Under the pieces are notes generated by a model, which was given only the letters and a program-made list of their open reading frames with translations, was not told where the DNA came from and searched no databases. Shown here piece by piece: positions 22,068 through 32,815 of a DNA stretch of 64,000 nt. Every line of letters starts with the position of its first letter. The stretch's first letter is position 1. The translations under genes and the position numbers were made by a program. The stretch is from Favolaschia claudopus (lineage: Eukaryota; Basidiomycota; Agaricomycetes; Agaricales; Mycenaceae), in the NCBI GenBank assembly GCA_037176885.1, contig JAWWNJ010000219.1, positions 1-64,000 of the forward strand, in the 5' to 3' direction.

Positions 22068-22203
22068 TGAAGGTGGGCGCAAAAACGAGACAACGGAATG
22101 AATAGATCACTACCCTACTGTACATGGATGTGACAAGGTAAATGTCCGGCAACTAGAAATACCCGGGTGCACAGTAGAGCGCGCACACCTAAATATTTTA
22201 ACA
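22068..22203 (-). repeat. 5' LTR of the Copia gag-only element
   Basis: 136 bp. The start TGTTAAAATATT is at the right edge and the end at 22068; the partner is 20590-20736. Confidence 0.8.
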
Positions 22204-22223
22204 GCTCTACCCTTCGCTACAGG

Positions 22224-22579
22224 CAGTGTTGCGGTTGCCGGGGGGGGCAACGGGCAAGGTTGACAGTCAAAGGTCAACCACCCAGAGGTTGACCGGACCT
22301 TGACCCCGGGGGCAAGTGGGGGCAAGTTTGTTTGGTTATGTTGTGAACCTCGCCGAAAAGGGAAGGATGATTTAGTCCCATCGTCCAGGTTCCACCGTCT
22401 ATAGCTTCGGCTGTTGGACTGTCGTAAAATCCACAGATCCCTGACGCAAACAGCGTCAAGATAGCGTGGTGGAATCAATTTCACCAGTGATTCTGACGAT
22501 TATATGTACTTGACCTCCTCAGAGGTCAAGCACCGAGCGGGGTCAGGGTCAAGAGGTTGACCTGACCCCCGCAACACTG
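22224..22579. mobile_element. 356-bp hAT MITE with perfect 8-bp target duplication
   Basis: Ends CAGTGTTGCGG and CCGCAACACTG are exact inverse copies. GCTACAGG is duplicated exactly on both sides (22216-22223, 22580-22587). GGTCAAC/GTTGACC words are repeated near both ends. No coding capacity. Confidence 0.92.
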
Positions 22580-22587
22580 GCTACAGG

Positions 22588-24693
22588 GTCTACAGGGTCT
22601 ACAGCTACTATGTACAGGCCGCTACATAGCACTGCATAGCCGGCCCAGGGAATGAAAAGCACAATATGTTCGTGTGCACAGAAACGTAAACTCCGTGGCC
22701 ATCCTCTTGTCCTTTCTTATTATCCTTGTTATTGAGAAGAATCCCATGAGCTCGCAAAGCTTTGCGCCCCCACGAGACGACACCTTTTTGGCTCTTTCTT
22801 TTGCTGCTGCAGATCCGGAAGCGGCGGCGGCAGTGTTGTCTTTGTTCATCGGCAAGATCGGCTGCTGGAAACCATGCTTCAACCAACCAGCGCCCATTGT
22901 GTACTGGCAGCTTCGTTCCTTGACTTTTTCCCACTCTGCCTAGCTCGGTTTGGGGTGCAGTTCCACTTTGACTCGTCCCTGCAGCGAGCTTTGCTCTCGG
23001 AGCTATGCTCCGTTGTGGTATGCTTGGTCTCGTCTTGCGTCTCACTCAGAACACCATAGGTATACTCGGTGTACTGGTCTTGACGGTCACCATCCAGAAC
23101 AGCACTTGCCTCTCAAGTGACTCCCGAGCATTTTATGTCTCGGCCCTGTTCTGGCAGCCGCGAAGCGGCCCGTCAATTTCATTGACAAAACATTCAAATC
23201 GTAAGGATCGATTTCTCTAAATACTTTTAGTCTCTCCTAGACAGACGCTCTATGTGCACCAGCTCGGTGCCCTCGCTACATAGAGTCTGTTGTGTACCGC
23301 GGGTGTATAGAGGTAAGAAGCTAAGCTGAGGCAACTACAATCGTCGATGCCCAAGCCCCAAAAGAAATTTTCAAAAGCGATTGTTGTGGTTGTTGCCAAG
23401 AGAGTTTTTCCCACCTGAGCATGTCTTGCTTGGTTTTCATATTTTTCAGTTTCTCTCCGTCAATCATGGGCAAGCAGCTAGACAAAAAGTCAAGGAATGC
23501 AGTCAAAATCAAGGTTCAAGTTCCGACGAAAATTTCGAAGTTGTAGATACAGGTTCCGTGACCTGTGAGCTGCAAGACCGGATTAACTCGTGCATATGTA
23601 CCTGTGGATGCAAAATGCCTTGAAATTTGGTAAACTCCAAATCTCAGACTCGACCTGCCCCGCGTTCCAATTTTGATCGAAGTACAACCTTGGGGGTTTG
23701 GATAGTAATGTCAATTTTGAAGCGTAGATGGCTTGAGTTGGTTGCAAGACCTTCGCAAAATTTGCCTTTGCGAGAGCTGCATGCAAAACAATAAATCTCG
23801 CCCTACAAGGGCCGGAGGCGCAAAGCTGTTCACTTTTCACCTGGATCTCCACCAAACTTGCTGTTTCTCGGGTTGAATTAGATTAAATTTTTTATTTGGT
23901 TTGAGGGCAATATTTGTTGTGGAGTCTTTCTTTGGTTTATATATCATTTCATAATTGGTTCGAAAATGTGGAAATAATGCAGAAGTTACATTGTGCCAGA
24001 TGCAGCAAGGATTTAGAATTCGACAGGTAGTTTTGCCGAGTTGACCGATCCAAATCAGCAAACAAAAATTGGGTGAGCTTATGTAACAGTATATTTATTC
24101 GCTCTCTTGAGCTCGCTGGTCAAAGCGCCGGTAGTGACTGGCGCTGCACAAAGTTCACAACGAGAGATGTCTCCGGGGTCCGGACATCCCAAAACGTCAA
24201 TCGCATCACGCCAATTACGGAAGCCGTAGTGCCGATGTGCCTAAACCAAGCTGTCCAGTCCATGTTGCCATACTATGCCTCTAATCGATGGAAAGTCGCG
24301 AGGGATGGTTGGGTGGTCGTGTTCATCATCCTCCACGGATTTCAAGTAGTTCCTTCTTGAGCTATGATCCTACATTAGTCAATTGCATATTTCACACCCA
24401 CTTAGCAGCCAACCAGCTGGCAGCATGCGTATTCGAGAAAATTCTGATATAGCTGAAGCCTACGAGCATGTCGATTCAGTGCTGCAAAGTCTGAATCCGA
24501 AATTGAATCCAAGCACCCTTGAGCCTCGGGGCTAGAGCGCATCTCTGTACCTTGCAGACGTCGCATTTCATCGAGGGCGACCTGGGACCAAGCTGATGCT
24601 GATCTGATACAGTCCATTGGTGGGCGGCGTAGGCGAAGGTCGAAGTGACGCGACGGCTAGACGGCGTGACCGTGAGCAAAAGCGACCAGCCTA
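22588..24693. other. Gene-free stretch
   Basis: Starts with a short CTACAGG-type repeat (22580-22640). I recognise no gene, and ORFs such as 22608-23045 minus lack motifs or plausible introns. Confidence 0.35.
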
Positions 24694-25439
24694 AGATACT
24701 TAGAGAGCGTGGGATCCCCGCACCTTACTTAAGCACGTTATGTAACGCTTATTAATCGTTCCCACGGCCAAATCCCCAGTCGCACAAAAAAAAACGTGCT
24801 CTTTCCGGCCTGCGGAAGGTCTGACCTACAGACTTAGAAGACATTCTCGCTGTTTCGGCTCTGAAATTTTGGTTTTTGCTTTGAAAAGCACCTTCCACAC
24901 TGCAAGGAGGTTCTGTCACTCATCGGTTTGACAGGTCCCACCCTTAAGCGAGCTGCCGAAGCATGCCGAGATGACTATCCTGTGGCTGTGCTGGCCAAAT
25001 TTTCCTCCGAAATTTTTGAAAAGTGTCCCATTTGGTGAGAAAACCACAAAGAAACACTCAGAAAAAAAGTGGTCTGAATTTTTTTGTGGGTCATAAAGCA
25101 AGAGACCAAGGGACATTTTGGCAACTCTGCCCAATAGGAACCCCTCATTGAACCTCTATCTAAGACTTGTATTGGGCAAAACTCCCAATCTGGACCTTAG
25201 CATCGTGCTATAGGCTCCATTCGGCTGTTGGGTCTTAGCGTCATTTAGCGTCACTTTGGAGCACTTGGGAAAAATTCCACGCCAAAGTTTTGGTGAGAAA
25301 TAATCTCAAGTGACGTCAAGTGCTCCGAAGTGACGCAACCGAATGGAGCCATAAGCCCTCGACGTCGAGCGTGACAATGTCACAGTGTGATGCTGACATA
25401 AGGGTGCGGGGATCCCACGCTCTCTATCTTAGTGTTGAT
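24694..25439. mobile_element. TIR element, GAGAGCGTGGGATCC family, copy A
   Basis: Inverted ends AGATA(CTT)AGAGAGCGTGGG and GGATCCCACGCTCTCTATCT, TA on both sides (24692-24693, 25440-25441). Its interior carries a 138-bp Harbinger MITE absent from copy B. Copy B (28090-28618) lies in opposite orientation 2.65 kb away. Confidence 0.87.
25213..25350. mobile_element. 138-bp Harbinger-type MITE in a known empty site
   Basis: Perfect 15-bp ends GGCTCCATTCGGCTG / CAACCGAATGGAGCC (last pair excepted) and ATA on both sides. Copy B of the host element shows the empty site (CTTATAGCAC at 28164-28173), so the insertion and its 3-bp duplication can be read directly. Confidence 0.93.
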
Positions 25440-25970
25440 TCAATGATTGATTTTGAAGTCTGCTGTCAAGACCCCGAGAACCTCACCCACCACCACCCCC
25501 CGGCAATCACTTGTCAATACCTAAACAGGTAATGGATTGACGTCACACCCCTCACAATAAAATCGAATTGGTGGATACTAACACTCTACATAAGACTCTC
25601 TATGGGTTCCGAGCTTTAAACGGAGTGATACCAGTGAAAATGAAGGAACTATTCAAAACCTTGTCCAAATGGCGTGAAAAACCGCTTTTCCAGGACCCCG
25701 GACACTTGATTGGGTATCACCACCACGTAGTCGTTGTCCATCATTCACGTTTTGAACACCCCTTGAGGCGATGGGAAAAAGGACGTAGTAACGTCTGGGC
25801 CACTTTCCTTGGGCCGACCTACCATAACCCCCAAACACGCATTCTTTTGCCTCTGGAAAATCCCGCAAAGTGTAATTCAGCTAACACCCTACTACATCTG
25901 TATGCCCGCAATTGAGTCAAAATCCGCCATTATGTCGATTGTATGTTGTGTACTGTATTTAGCTGTATTC
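25440..25970. other. Gene-free stretch
   Basis: No gene recognised. The ORF 25568-25915 lacks motifs. Confidence 0.3.
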
Positions 25971-25974
25971 AGTG

Positions 25975-26684
25975 GTCGCGCGCCGCCGCGCATCGTCCAA
26001 ACTTGTGGAGGCCAGGCTGTCTCGGTAACCCAGACGTTCCGGTGGCGATCTCCGATTCAGAGATCACACCGGAACTGACAGCTCTGCACTTCCATTTTCA
26101 AACTCCGCTGTCAAAGCGGACCGCAGGTCCGCACTGTCACCTAAACGGCTGGGTATACCGAGACAGGAGGCCAGGGTGATAGTCGCCACCCTCCGGAGGC
26201 ATGGTCGGCGACCCCGATCGAAAGTCGGTAAAGTGCGAGGGTGTCGGCCCGAGGGTTATGGTAATTACAGATTAGGAAGGAGCTCCGAGCCCTCTCGGAT
26301 TGCGACTAAACGTCTGGGTTTCCGAGACTAGCCAAACCGCCTATGAGGACTCTTCCAACCTCTTAACGTGTGGGTGGGTAGGAGCCTGGCTTGGAGCTAG
26401 CGGCTGCGGATCAGTGGGCTCCCCACGAAGACACCACCTTGAACATGTCATTGCGTACTGGAGCTCGCGGACTCTGCGACTTAGGCAAGTTTCAACCTTT
26501 CATTGAGGGTGAGCAGGTGATGTTGAGACCATGCTATGGGCGGGGAACCGTCTAATACAGTCGGAGCATCATGCGATGGAATTCCGGGCAGCCTAGACGA
26601 CGGTCTACATTGGAGTGTCCGGGTAGGAATTATCTACGCCCAAGATTTGCCAACACTGGGAAGTCAGGCGGGGTAGGAGACTAC
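25975..26684. other. Structured, repeat-folded non-coding block
   Basis: The segment 26009-26037 (TCTCGGTAACCCAGACGTT core) is an inverse copy of both 26143-26171 and 26309-26334 (AACGTCTGGGTTTCCGAGA). Local hairpins occur at 26046-26076 (GGTGGCGATCTC / GAGATCACACC) and 26118-26134 (GCGGACC / GGTCCGC). No ORF has coding character. It could be the 5' region of a LINE or an unrecognised structured RNA; I found neither an RT nor a known ribozyme core. Confidence 0.4.
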
Positions 26685-26685
26685 A

Positions 26686-27482
26686 TCAGGATACTGCCAC
26701 ATTAAGCCCGGCTTCCCACTTGCGCATTCTTCTCCAGTCAATGGCTTCATTAATTATGACTTTGGTCATATCTTCCCAATGCTCTTCCTTTTCGTACGCC
26801 ATATCCTCCAAAGTGAGAACAACGGGCACGGCACGCACCAACGTTGCTGTCCGTAAGGAGCTGGTTGCCTGTATAACCAGCAGGGCAGCTCCGATATGTC
26901 CATGACGCTTTGCCAATCGTTCGCTTTCCACCATATGAGAACCCACTTCATCGGTGTCGCCTCGCAAAAGATCTTGAAGGCGACACATATCATGAATGCT
27001 GACGTCATGAAATGCAAAGGCGGTCTGAGGCAAGCTTGGATCATGTTTTCTCTCGATGATGCTCAAAACCATGAATTTCGTTCGATATCCGTGTGGAAAT
27101 TTGAGGACAAGACCTGCGTGGACTTAGCAATGTCGGGATATTAATCGAGTAAGTATACCCTGGACGCAAATCCACGTGCACAAGAAGGCGCCCATGCTCT
27201 TTCGCCACAGAGAGTACGTCTTGTGCAGGCTGGGACACTCCGCGAGCACCATCGAAATCTGGGCTCCTTGCTTTTGACAGAACAGCCTGTGGCTCGGCCA
27301 ATGGCGTCGTTGGCATTCTTTACTCTGCAATGGTTTCTGTCTTTCAGAATGCTCAGGATACATACAGTTGAGAGGACCGTCCGTACACAGTAGTGGGCTG
27401 CCTTGCATTTTCCGCAAAGACGTAGTTGATTCGCACTTTGGTCTGTGTTAAAGCACGACGGTCCTGCGCATAAGCGAGACAT
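26686..27482 (-). CDS. MYND zinc-finger protein, three exons, intact
   Basis: Exons 27482-27387, 27324-27159 and 27113-26686 with GT-AG introns of 62 and 45 bp give an uninterrupted 229-residue protein. The MYND finger spans residues 1-55: CAGPSC, LCGKCKAAHYC, SKECQRRHWPSHRLFC, with seven Cys and one His in the canonical spacing. The intron splits the finger exactly between HYC and SKEC. MYND domains bind proline-rich partner peptides. The C-terminal 140 residues are well-behaved helical protein with no family I recognise. The gene lies between two opposed TIR elements, one of the few stretches here with no insertion. Confidence 0.8.
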
Positions 27483-27535
27483 TGGGCACTGGGCAGATGA
27501 CTTTCGGAAGGAAAAGGCGAGCGATCACGTGCGGG

Positions 27536-27840
27536 ATCATCCCATTTCGTTCAATTCGTAACCCCATTTTGGGTGTGACACCTCTTACGAATTGAACGTT
27601 TTGTAAGGGGGCCATGGGCTTCTCGACGACCCGAACACACCCCAATAAAACGTGGTGGCTTCTGCTCTGCTCATGCTTATTTGCCTGGTTTTTGTGCCAT
27701 GGGACAGCGTGACTTACGAAATTTCTTCGTATTTTACCCCCTATTTTGGCCCAGAAAACAGCCAAAAATGGGGTCACAGGCGGCGTATCTGTGACCTGTG
27801 ACCCTACGAAATGAACGAAATATGACAGTACTTTGACAGT
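27536..27840. mobile_element. MITE related to the CTGTAGTATTT family, left end decayed
   Basis: The left side carries ATTTCGTTCAATTCGTAA and the right side TACGAAATGAACGAAATATGACAGTA, inverse to each other and like the ends at 43274 and 60592. GTGAC-type words fill the interior. The outermost left bases no longer match, so the left border is approximate. Confidence 0.55.
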
Positions 27841-28089
27841 ACTATTACCCGGCGTCTATTACCGTGCATCAAGAGGCGAGCGATCTCTGGATCGTGAAAT
27901 TATCCCGAAAAGTGTTGGCGTCATGGATTTTCAAGCTTTTCTCGACATTGGGTACATATTTCTGCATGAAACAAAGTCGTAGATAGCTGGGAATATCTAC
28001 ACGGATGTAGCTGCAGTAATGATAGGATCAAAATATTGTCATTTGTTCTTCTATAGCCAGTAATGCCGAAACCCGGAGATTTTAGCCTA

Positions 28090-28618
28090 AGATAGAGAGC
28101 GTGGGATCCCCGCACCATTATGTCAGCATCACACTGTGACATTGTCACGCTCGACGTCGAGGGCTTATAGCACGATGCTAAGGTCCAGATTGGGAATTTT
28201 GCCTAATACAAGTCTTAGATAGAGGTTCAATGAAGGGTTCTTATTGGGCTGATTTGCCTTAATCTTTTGCTATATGACCCACAAAAAATTCAAACCACTT
28301 TTTTTTCTGAGTGTTTCTATTGTGGTTTTCTCACCAAACCGCTTCGGCAGCTCGCTTAAGGGTGGGACCTGTCAACCTGTTCTGCGCGATGGGTGACAGG
28401 ACCTCCCTTGCAGTGTGGAAGGTGGTTTTCAAAGCGAAAACCAAAATTTCAGAGCAGAAACAGCGAGAATGTCTACTGAGTCTGTAGGTCAGCCCTTCCG
28501 CAGGCAGGAAAGAACATGAAATTTTTTACGCGACTGGGGATTTGGCCGTGGGAACGATTAACTTTAAGCGTTACATAACGTGCTTAAGTAAGGTGCGGGG
28601 ATCCCACGCTCTCTATCT
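28090..28618. mobile_element. TIR element, GAGAGCGTGGGATCC family, copy B (inverted)
   Basis: Inverted ends AGATAGAGAGCGTGGGATCC and its inverse, TA on both sides (28088-28089, 28619-28620). It is colinear with the reverse complement of copy A, apart from lacking the 138-bp MITE and about 75 bases of the interior. Confidence 0.88.
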
Positions 28619-28620
28619 TA

Positions 28621-29000
28621 ACGTAGGATTTTTTCGGAAATCTGAATCGGCCAGATTATAGCCCTACGTCAGCAAAAATTGTCATTCACAGATGTTTTGA
28701 GGCCCACTTGTATTCCTCTTTGGCCCGCAATGCCAGCTGTATAGCGTGATATCGATTGATAGGACTCCATGGCTTTTAATGCAGGCTTCTCTAGAGCAAA
28801 CTTGCTTTCAACGCTGCCAGCTGAAAATTGATGGGACTTCCGGATTTGGGGGGGAGGGGTAGGCATGGACTCGTTACACCCTGTCAAGGAGAAGCGACAT
28901 AGATCAGCGGAGTTTGAAAATTCGCTCCATTTGGAAAGTCGCCTTAATTTGGAAAGTCACTGCTGTCTCTCTGCTCTAACGTCGTTCTCGAGTGTACAAG
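28621..29000 (+). other. Upstream region of the DUF6589 gene
   Basis: No gene or repeat end recognised; presumably the promoter of the following gene. No clear TATA box is seen. Confidence 0.35.
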
Positions 29001-32000
29001 ATGTCTCGCAACCCGCCGAAGGCACGATTTACGGAGGATATCCCCCCGTCCACCCCATATAGCACAAGACCTGCATTTCAAGTCACAATGTCTCGCGATG
29101 GGCATTCAGATACATTTGGAGCAGTTGGCGGTGCGTAGGACTACTTCGTCGATACTGAGTGAATACTGACCTATTATGATCAGGAGACAGCCCAGTACCT
29201 TCATCTCCCAGCACTCCCGTCCCTCAATGGATTCCCTTCGCTGCACATGGACCAGGAATGTCCGGCCCAGTCTCAGCGGCTTGGCCGCCATTAGTTTACA
29301 CAAGCCCTGCACCAGGGCCTCTTGTGACATCTCAGCCAATTTATCGTCCTGTTTATCCTATTCAACCGTTCCCTCCCCCGTCATTCCGCAATATGTCCGA
29401 TGCTGCAACTCAGACAGAAGCTCAGGCAGAAGCTGCCATCGATCTTCGGACTAAGATGGCCAACGATTTTGCGTCGAATATCTTCGATGGCATTATACCA
29501 CACACCAATGCTGGAGGGCGTCAACGAACGAGGTTCCGGTGGCCCCTCGGCGTTGAGATCGCACCCGAAGATCGCCTTCTAGTCGTTTTCCGCGCTATTA
29601 AGAAGGCTGGGTTTCCAACTCTTGGGTCTTTTTTTGCCCAGGTCTTTGACGACAAAACCATATACAATAAGCATCGCACTGTCTACCATACTATCGCGTC
29701 CTTTCTACAGGCTAAAGAGCGTTCGATTGCTCATCATCCCGTCGCGATCGTTGACCTCATCTTTCGGCATCGGAAGTCTCAGGAATTTGTCGATGGAACG
29801 GCCGTGGACCCCAATTTTTCACTTCCACGCTACTCTCTACCTCCTTCTGCACGACTGGATCTCTCTATCAACGAACCCAGCACAAATTCCACGCGCAATG
29901 CACTGATCAACTGGTCGCTACATCGGATGATTGAAAGGATTGAGAAGGAAACACGAGAGCTATTGAAGCCTCAACACGGATTCCTACATCGACCAAAGGA
30001 TCCTGCTGTTACCTGGGAGGGGCTGTTGGCTTGGTCTCTAATACAGAGCCAAGAGACGATCGCAGTAAATGCGCCCGCAATTTTCACCTTGCTAACCACA
30101 ATCGCGGTGAATCGGAATGCGGGCCATAAATTGGAGGCTATGGCTGCAGTCGTCAACGAGGAATCAGGAGAACTTGGAAATACTGATGATGGGCTGCCAT
30201 TTTTGAATGAGGCAGTCTCGTCCGCATCTGACGCTACCACTGCTCAAGGAGTTGAAGAGGATAACATGGATGGGGAGGAGGAGGAGGAGGAGGAGGAATC
30301 TGGCTCGGGGCATGAAGATGATGGAGAGCTCGGAGAAACACCCACCCTCTTTGTCAAAGTTGGTCACCGCGATCCCTGGCAGGCAAGTTTGAAGGCTCTC
30401 GTGGCTAATAAGTACCGTGTGCTAACTGTTTTGACAGGCTGTCACAGTTATAATCTTGGTCTTGTTGTATTTTCGGAACCGTTTCGCCTTAATGCTCCCT
30501 ATTCTTATTGGTCTCTTCGCATTCGCGTGCAACGCCCACCGAGAATTCATTTCCGTACTATGCCGGCTGGGTCTTTCGATCTCATACTCCGCTATATTGG
30601 CGCAGCTGCATGTACTTGGGGCAGACTCTGCGGAACAGCTACGGTTAATCGGCGCATTCAGCGAAATTACTGGGCCGGCGTTTCTTGTGCTCTTCGACAA
30701 TGTCAACAAAATGCAGCGTGCATGGAGAGCCACTCTCGGTCACAAAAGCGAAGTCAAAAGTGGGACAGCTTCGACAATCATTGGATTAGTCGGTGTTCGT
30801 CCCGGAGCATTTCTTTCAGAGCCGTTGAATAAGGCAATTTCCGAAGGGAGAAGAGGGGCGCTCACGGTGCAAAAGCTCAAAGACGATATCCTTTGGGACC
30901 ATATTCGTGGTGTTGGCGTAGGCCATGTTTTGCGTGTCTGGTTGAAATACATTCCGGCACTTGCCTGTCATCGCGAGGCCGTCGAGAAGATTTTTAGCTC
31001 GGAATTCCAGAAGCATCGTCTCCAGCTTCGCAAGAGTGACATCCGGTCTACTCGGTTAACCAATATCGACGAGTCTACAACGGTTGGAGCTGCCTCTGTT
31101 CTGCAGAACATTATCATAGGTCAGCTATCCATAATTCCGACCTCCCTTCACCGTTGGTTGGTCATGATATGCGGAGACCAGCTCAGCATTGACCGGATTC
31201 GGAAAATCAAGGACTACGCACGGAAATTCCTCACTCCATTTACCCGGCACGAATGGGCGCTGCCCGTCATTCAACTCTGGCATTTGAAGTGGAATTGGCA
31301 GAAGGCCATCTTTCGTCTACATTGGCACGATGGCCTCGGGAAAGATGTTTTTGGCCTTCGCCACGACTGCGAGCTCTTGGAACGCGGCAAGTTCAACCCC
31401 GACAAATGTGACTTTTATCCGGCACACCATATTCTCGAGGATCGGTTTGATGCAATTATATTGGACGCGCTACGGTGAGCTGAGTTCCATTATCTCAGAT
31501 TCTTTCTGATGCTTTATAGCTTGATCTGTCAGCAGGAAACTGGTGTAACTTATGGTGCGGAAGTCAACCTCACGGACGGGCTTTCAAATTATTTTGAGAG
31601 CAGCGGGCAACTGCACAAGTGCTCCTTTGACAAACTTCGGCAGTTTGCGAGTATTGTATACGAACGCTATATGTGCATAGCAGCAGCAGAGGATGCGTTA
31701 GGCCACACTACCCCTCGTGACACACAACTTTACGGACCAGCGTGGACTCCAGCTGAAAACACGGAATCAGATGATGAAGATGAGGCTGGTGAGCTTTTTT
31801 TCCGCTACCATTCTGACATTCCTTGAGAATTTAATAGATTCCATGCCTGCACTCGCACCGTTAGGGTCTTCAAGTAAACCACCGCCAGCAAAGAAAGCAA
31901 AGAAATCTCGCCACAAGGTGTCTGGTCAACCAAAGCGAAATTTCTCAAGCGGTGATCAAGCCATGGTGAACTTGTGCCACTTCACGCGAGTTACCTTTTG

Positions 32001-32589
32001 GTATCTAGAGCTTTGTGCAGCAGTTGCGGAAGGCGACATTGGGCGCGTTTTCGAGGTGGTCAAAGTACGAGAACATTTCTCACGGTTGAATATGCTAATC
32101 GTCTGTGCATCGCAGCTGTTACGATTCTCGTTCTGGGGCGCTGGCTCCACAAACTACGGAAATGAACTCCTGGAACTGGCATGCAACTTCCTTTATGAGT
32201 GGTCCGATGACTTGCGCTTTACAGTTTTCGAAAATTATCTCGTCAATCCCACCGGCCGAATCGGGCACTGGCTTGAGCTGGATCTACTCCAGGAACATTT
32301 CAATTTCTGGATCAAAGTTTTGTTCAACTCGAAGAGCCACGATTTCGATGGCAAGCATTTGTCAGAGGCGGTAGGTTTGAACATCCCTGGTATTAGCAAA
32401 ATTCGGGAGCAGTTTCCGGGACTGTTCGGGCTGAAGAAGAATGGTCAAAAGCATCGCAAAACTCTCGCGCTCGACGATATCAATCGTCTTGGCATCCATT
32501 TTCGAGATCAGCACATCCTCGAATGGGAGTCCGGACGCGACCAGCCGTATTTGGTCATAAACGAGTTTGCCAAAGGTCTTCAAAGTTGA
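29001..32589 (+). CDS. DUF6589-type protein, six exons, near-complete
   Basis: Exons 29001-29130, 29184-30382, 30438-31474, 31520-31788, 31838-32064 and 32116-32589 join in phase to 1,111 residues. The second intron (30383-30437) is GC-AG (GCAAGT donor); the others are GT-AG. The N-terminus is Pro/Ser-rich, followed by a helical region, an acidic run at about residue 375-395, a hydrophobic segment at about 447-473, and the DUF6589 core: LFDNVNKMQRAW (about 529), SGTAST, IDESTTVGAA, GDQLSIDR (about 689) and HLKWNWQKAIFRLHWH. A basic patch (KKAKKSRHK) is a likely nuclear signal. The C-terminal SFWGAGSTNYGNELLEL block is strongly coding. The family's usual EF..G..K tail continues in another frame to 32771, so one missing base near 32576 may truncate about 60 residues. 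The function is unknown; the Asp-rich motifs make a nuclease or transposase role possible but unproven. Confidence 0.8.
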
Positions 32590-32815
32590 ACTCCGGCACA
32601 CTCACAAATTTTTTGAATCGCACGATGTCCGGGGGATGGGTTCACGACGGAGACATTGGGACAGAGAAAATCTCTGAGAATGTCATTTTGGGACAACCGC
32701 CATGCCCAGCCACCGTTATCGAGGGAGTGATGGACGTGAATGGCTTTGTTACTGGAGCCGCGGAGGCGTAATATAAACAGGAGAATGTAAAATTATATCT
32801 GAATATGTATTGGTT
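32590..32815 (+). other. Out-of-frame DUF6589 tail and convergent gene end
   Basis: The frame ending at 32771 reads KLNSGTLTNFLNRTMSGG and then an acidic tail, plausible as the original carboxy terminus. The stop of the opposing helicase gene is only 45 bases further on, so the two genes converge with almost no spacer. Confidence 0.45.

Larger units (their letters stand above)
20590..22203 (-). mobile_element. Gag-only Copia LTR element
   Basis: On the minus strand the LTRs begin TGTTAAAATAT and end CCACCTTCA (20590-20736 and 22068-22203). They are about 90% alike, the left one with a roughly 10-base insertion. Next to the right LTR the minus strand reads GGTTATGGGCCC, the initiator-tRNA-Met fragment priming site known from copia. 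A purine tract GCGCGAGGGGG precedes the left LTR. Only Gag lies between, so the element lacks pol and depends on an autonomous Copia. I could not confirm a perfect target duplication (CTTCT against GCTCT). Confidence 0.85.

Noticed and set aside
27041..27316. Alternative minus-strand frame reading DVLSVAKEHGRLLVHVDLRPG
   Set aside because: It is protein-like, but only the MYND frame joins in phase through both introns.
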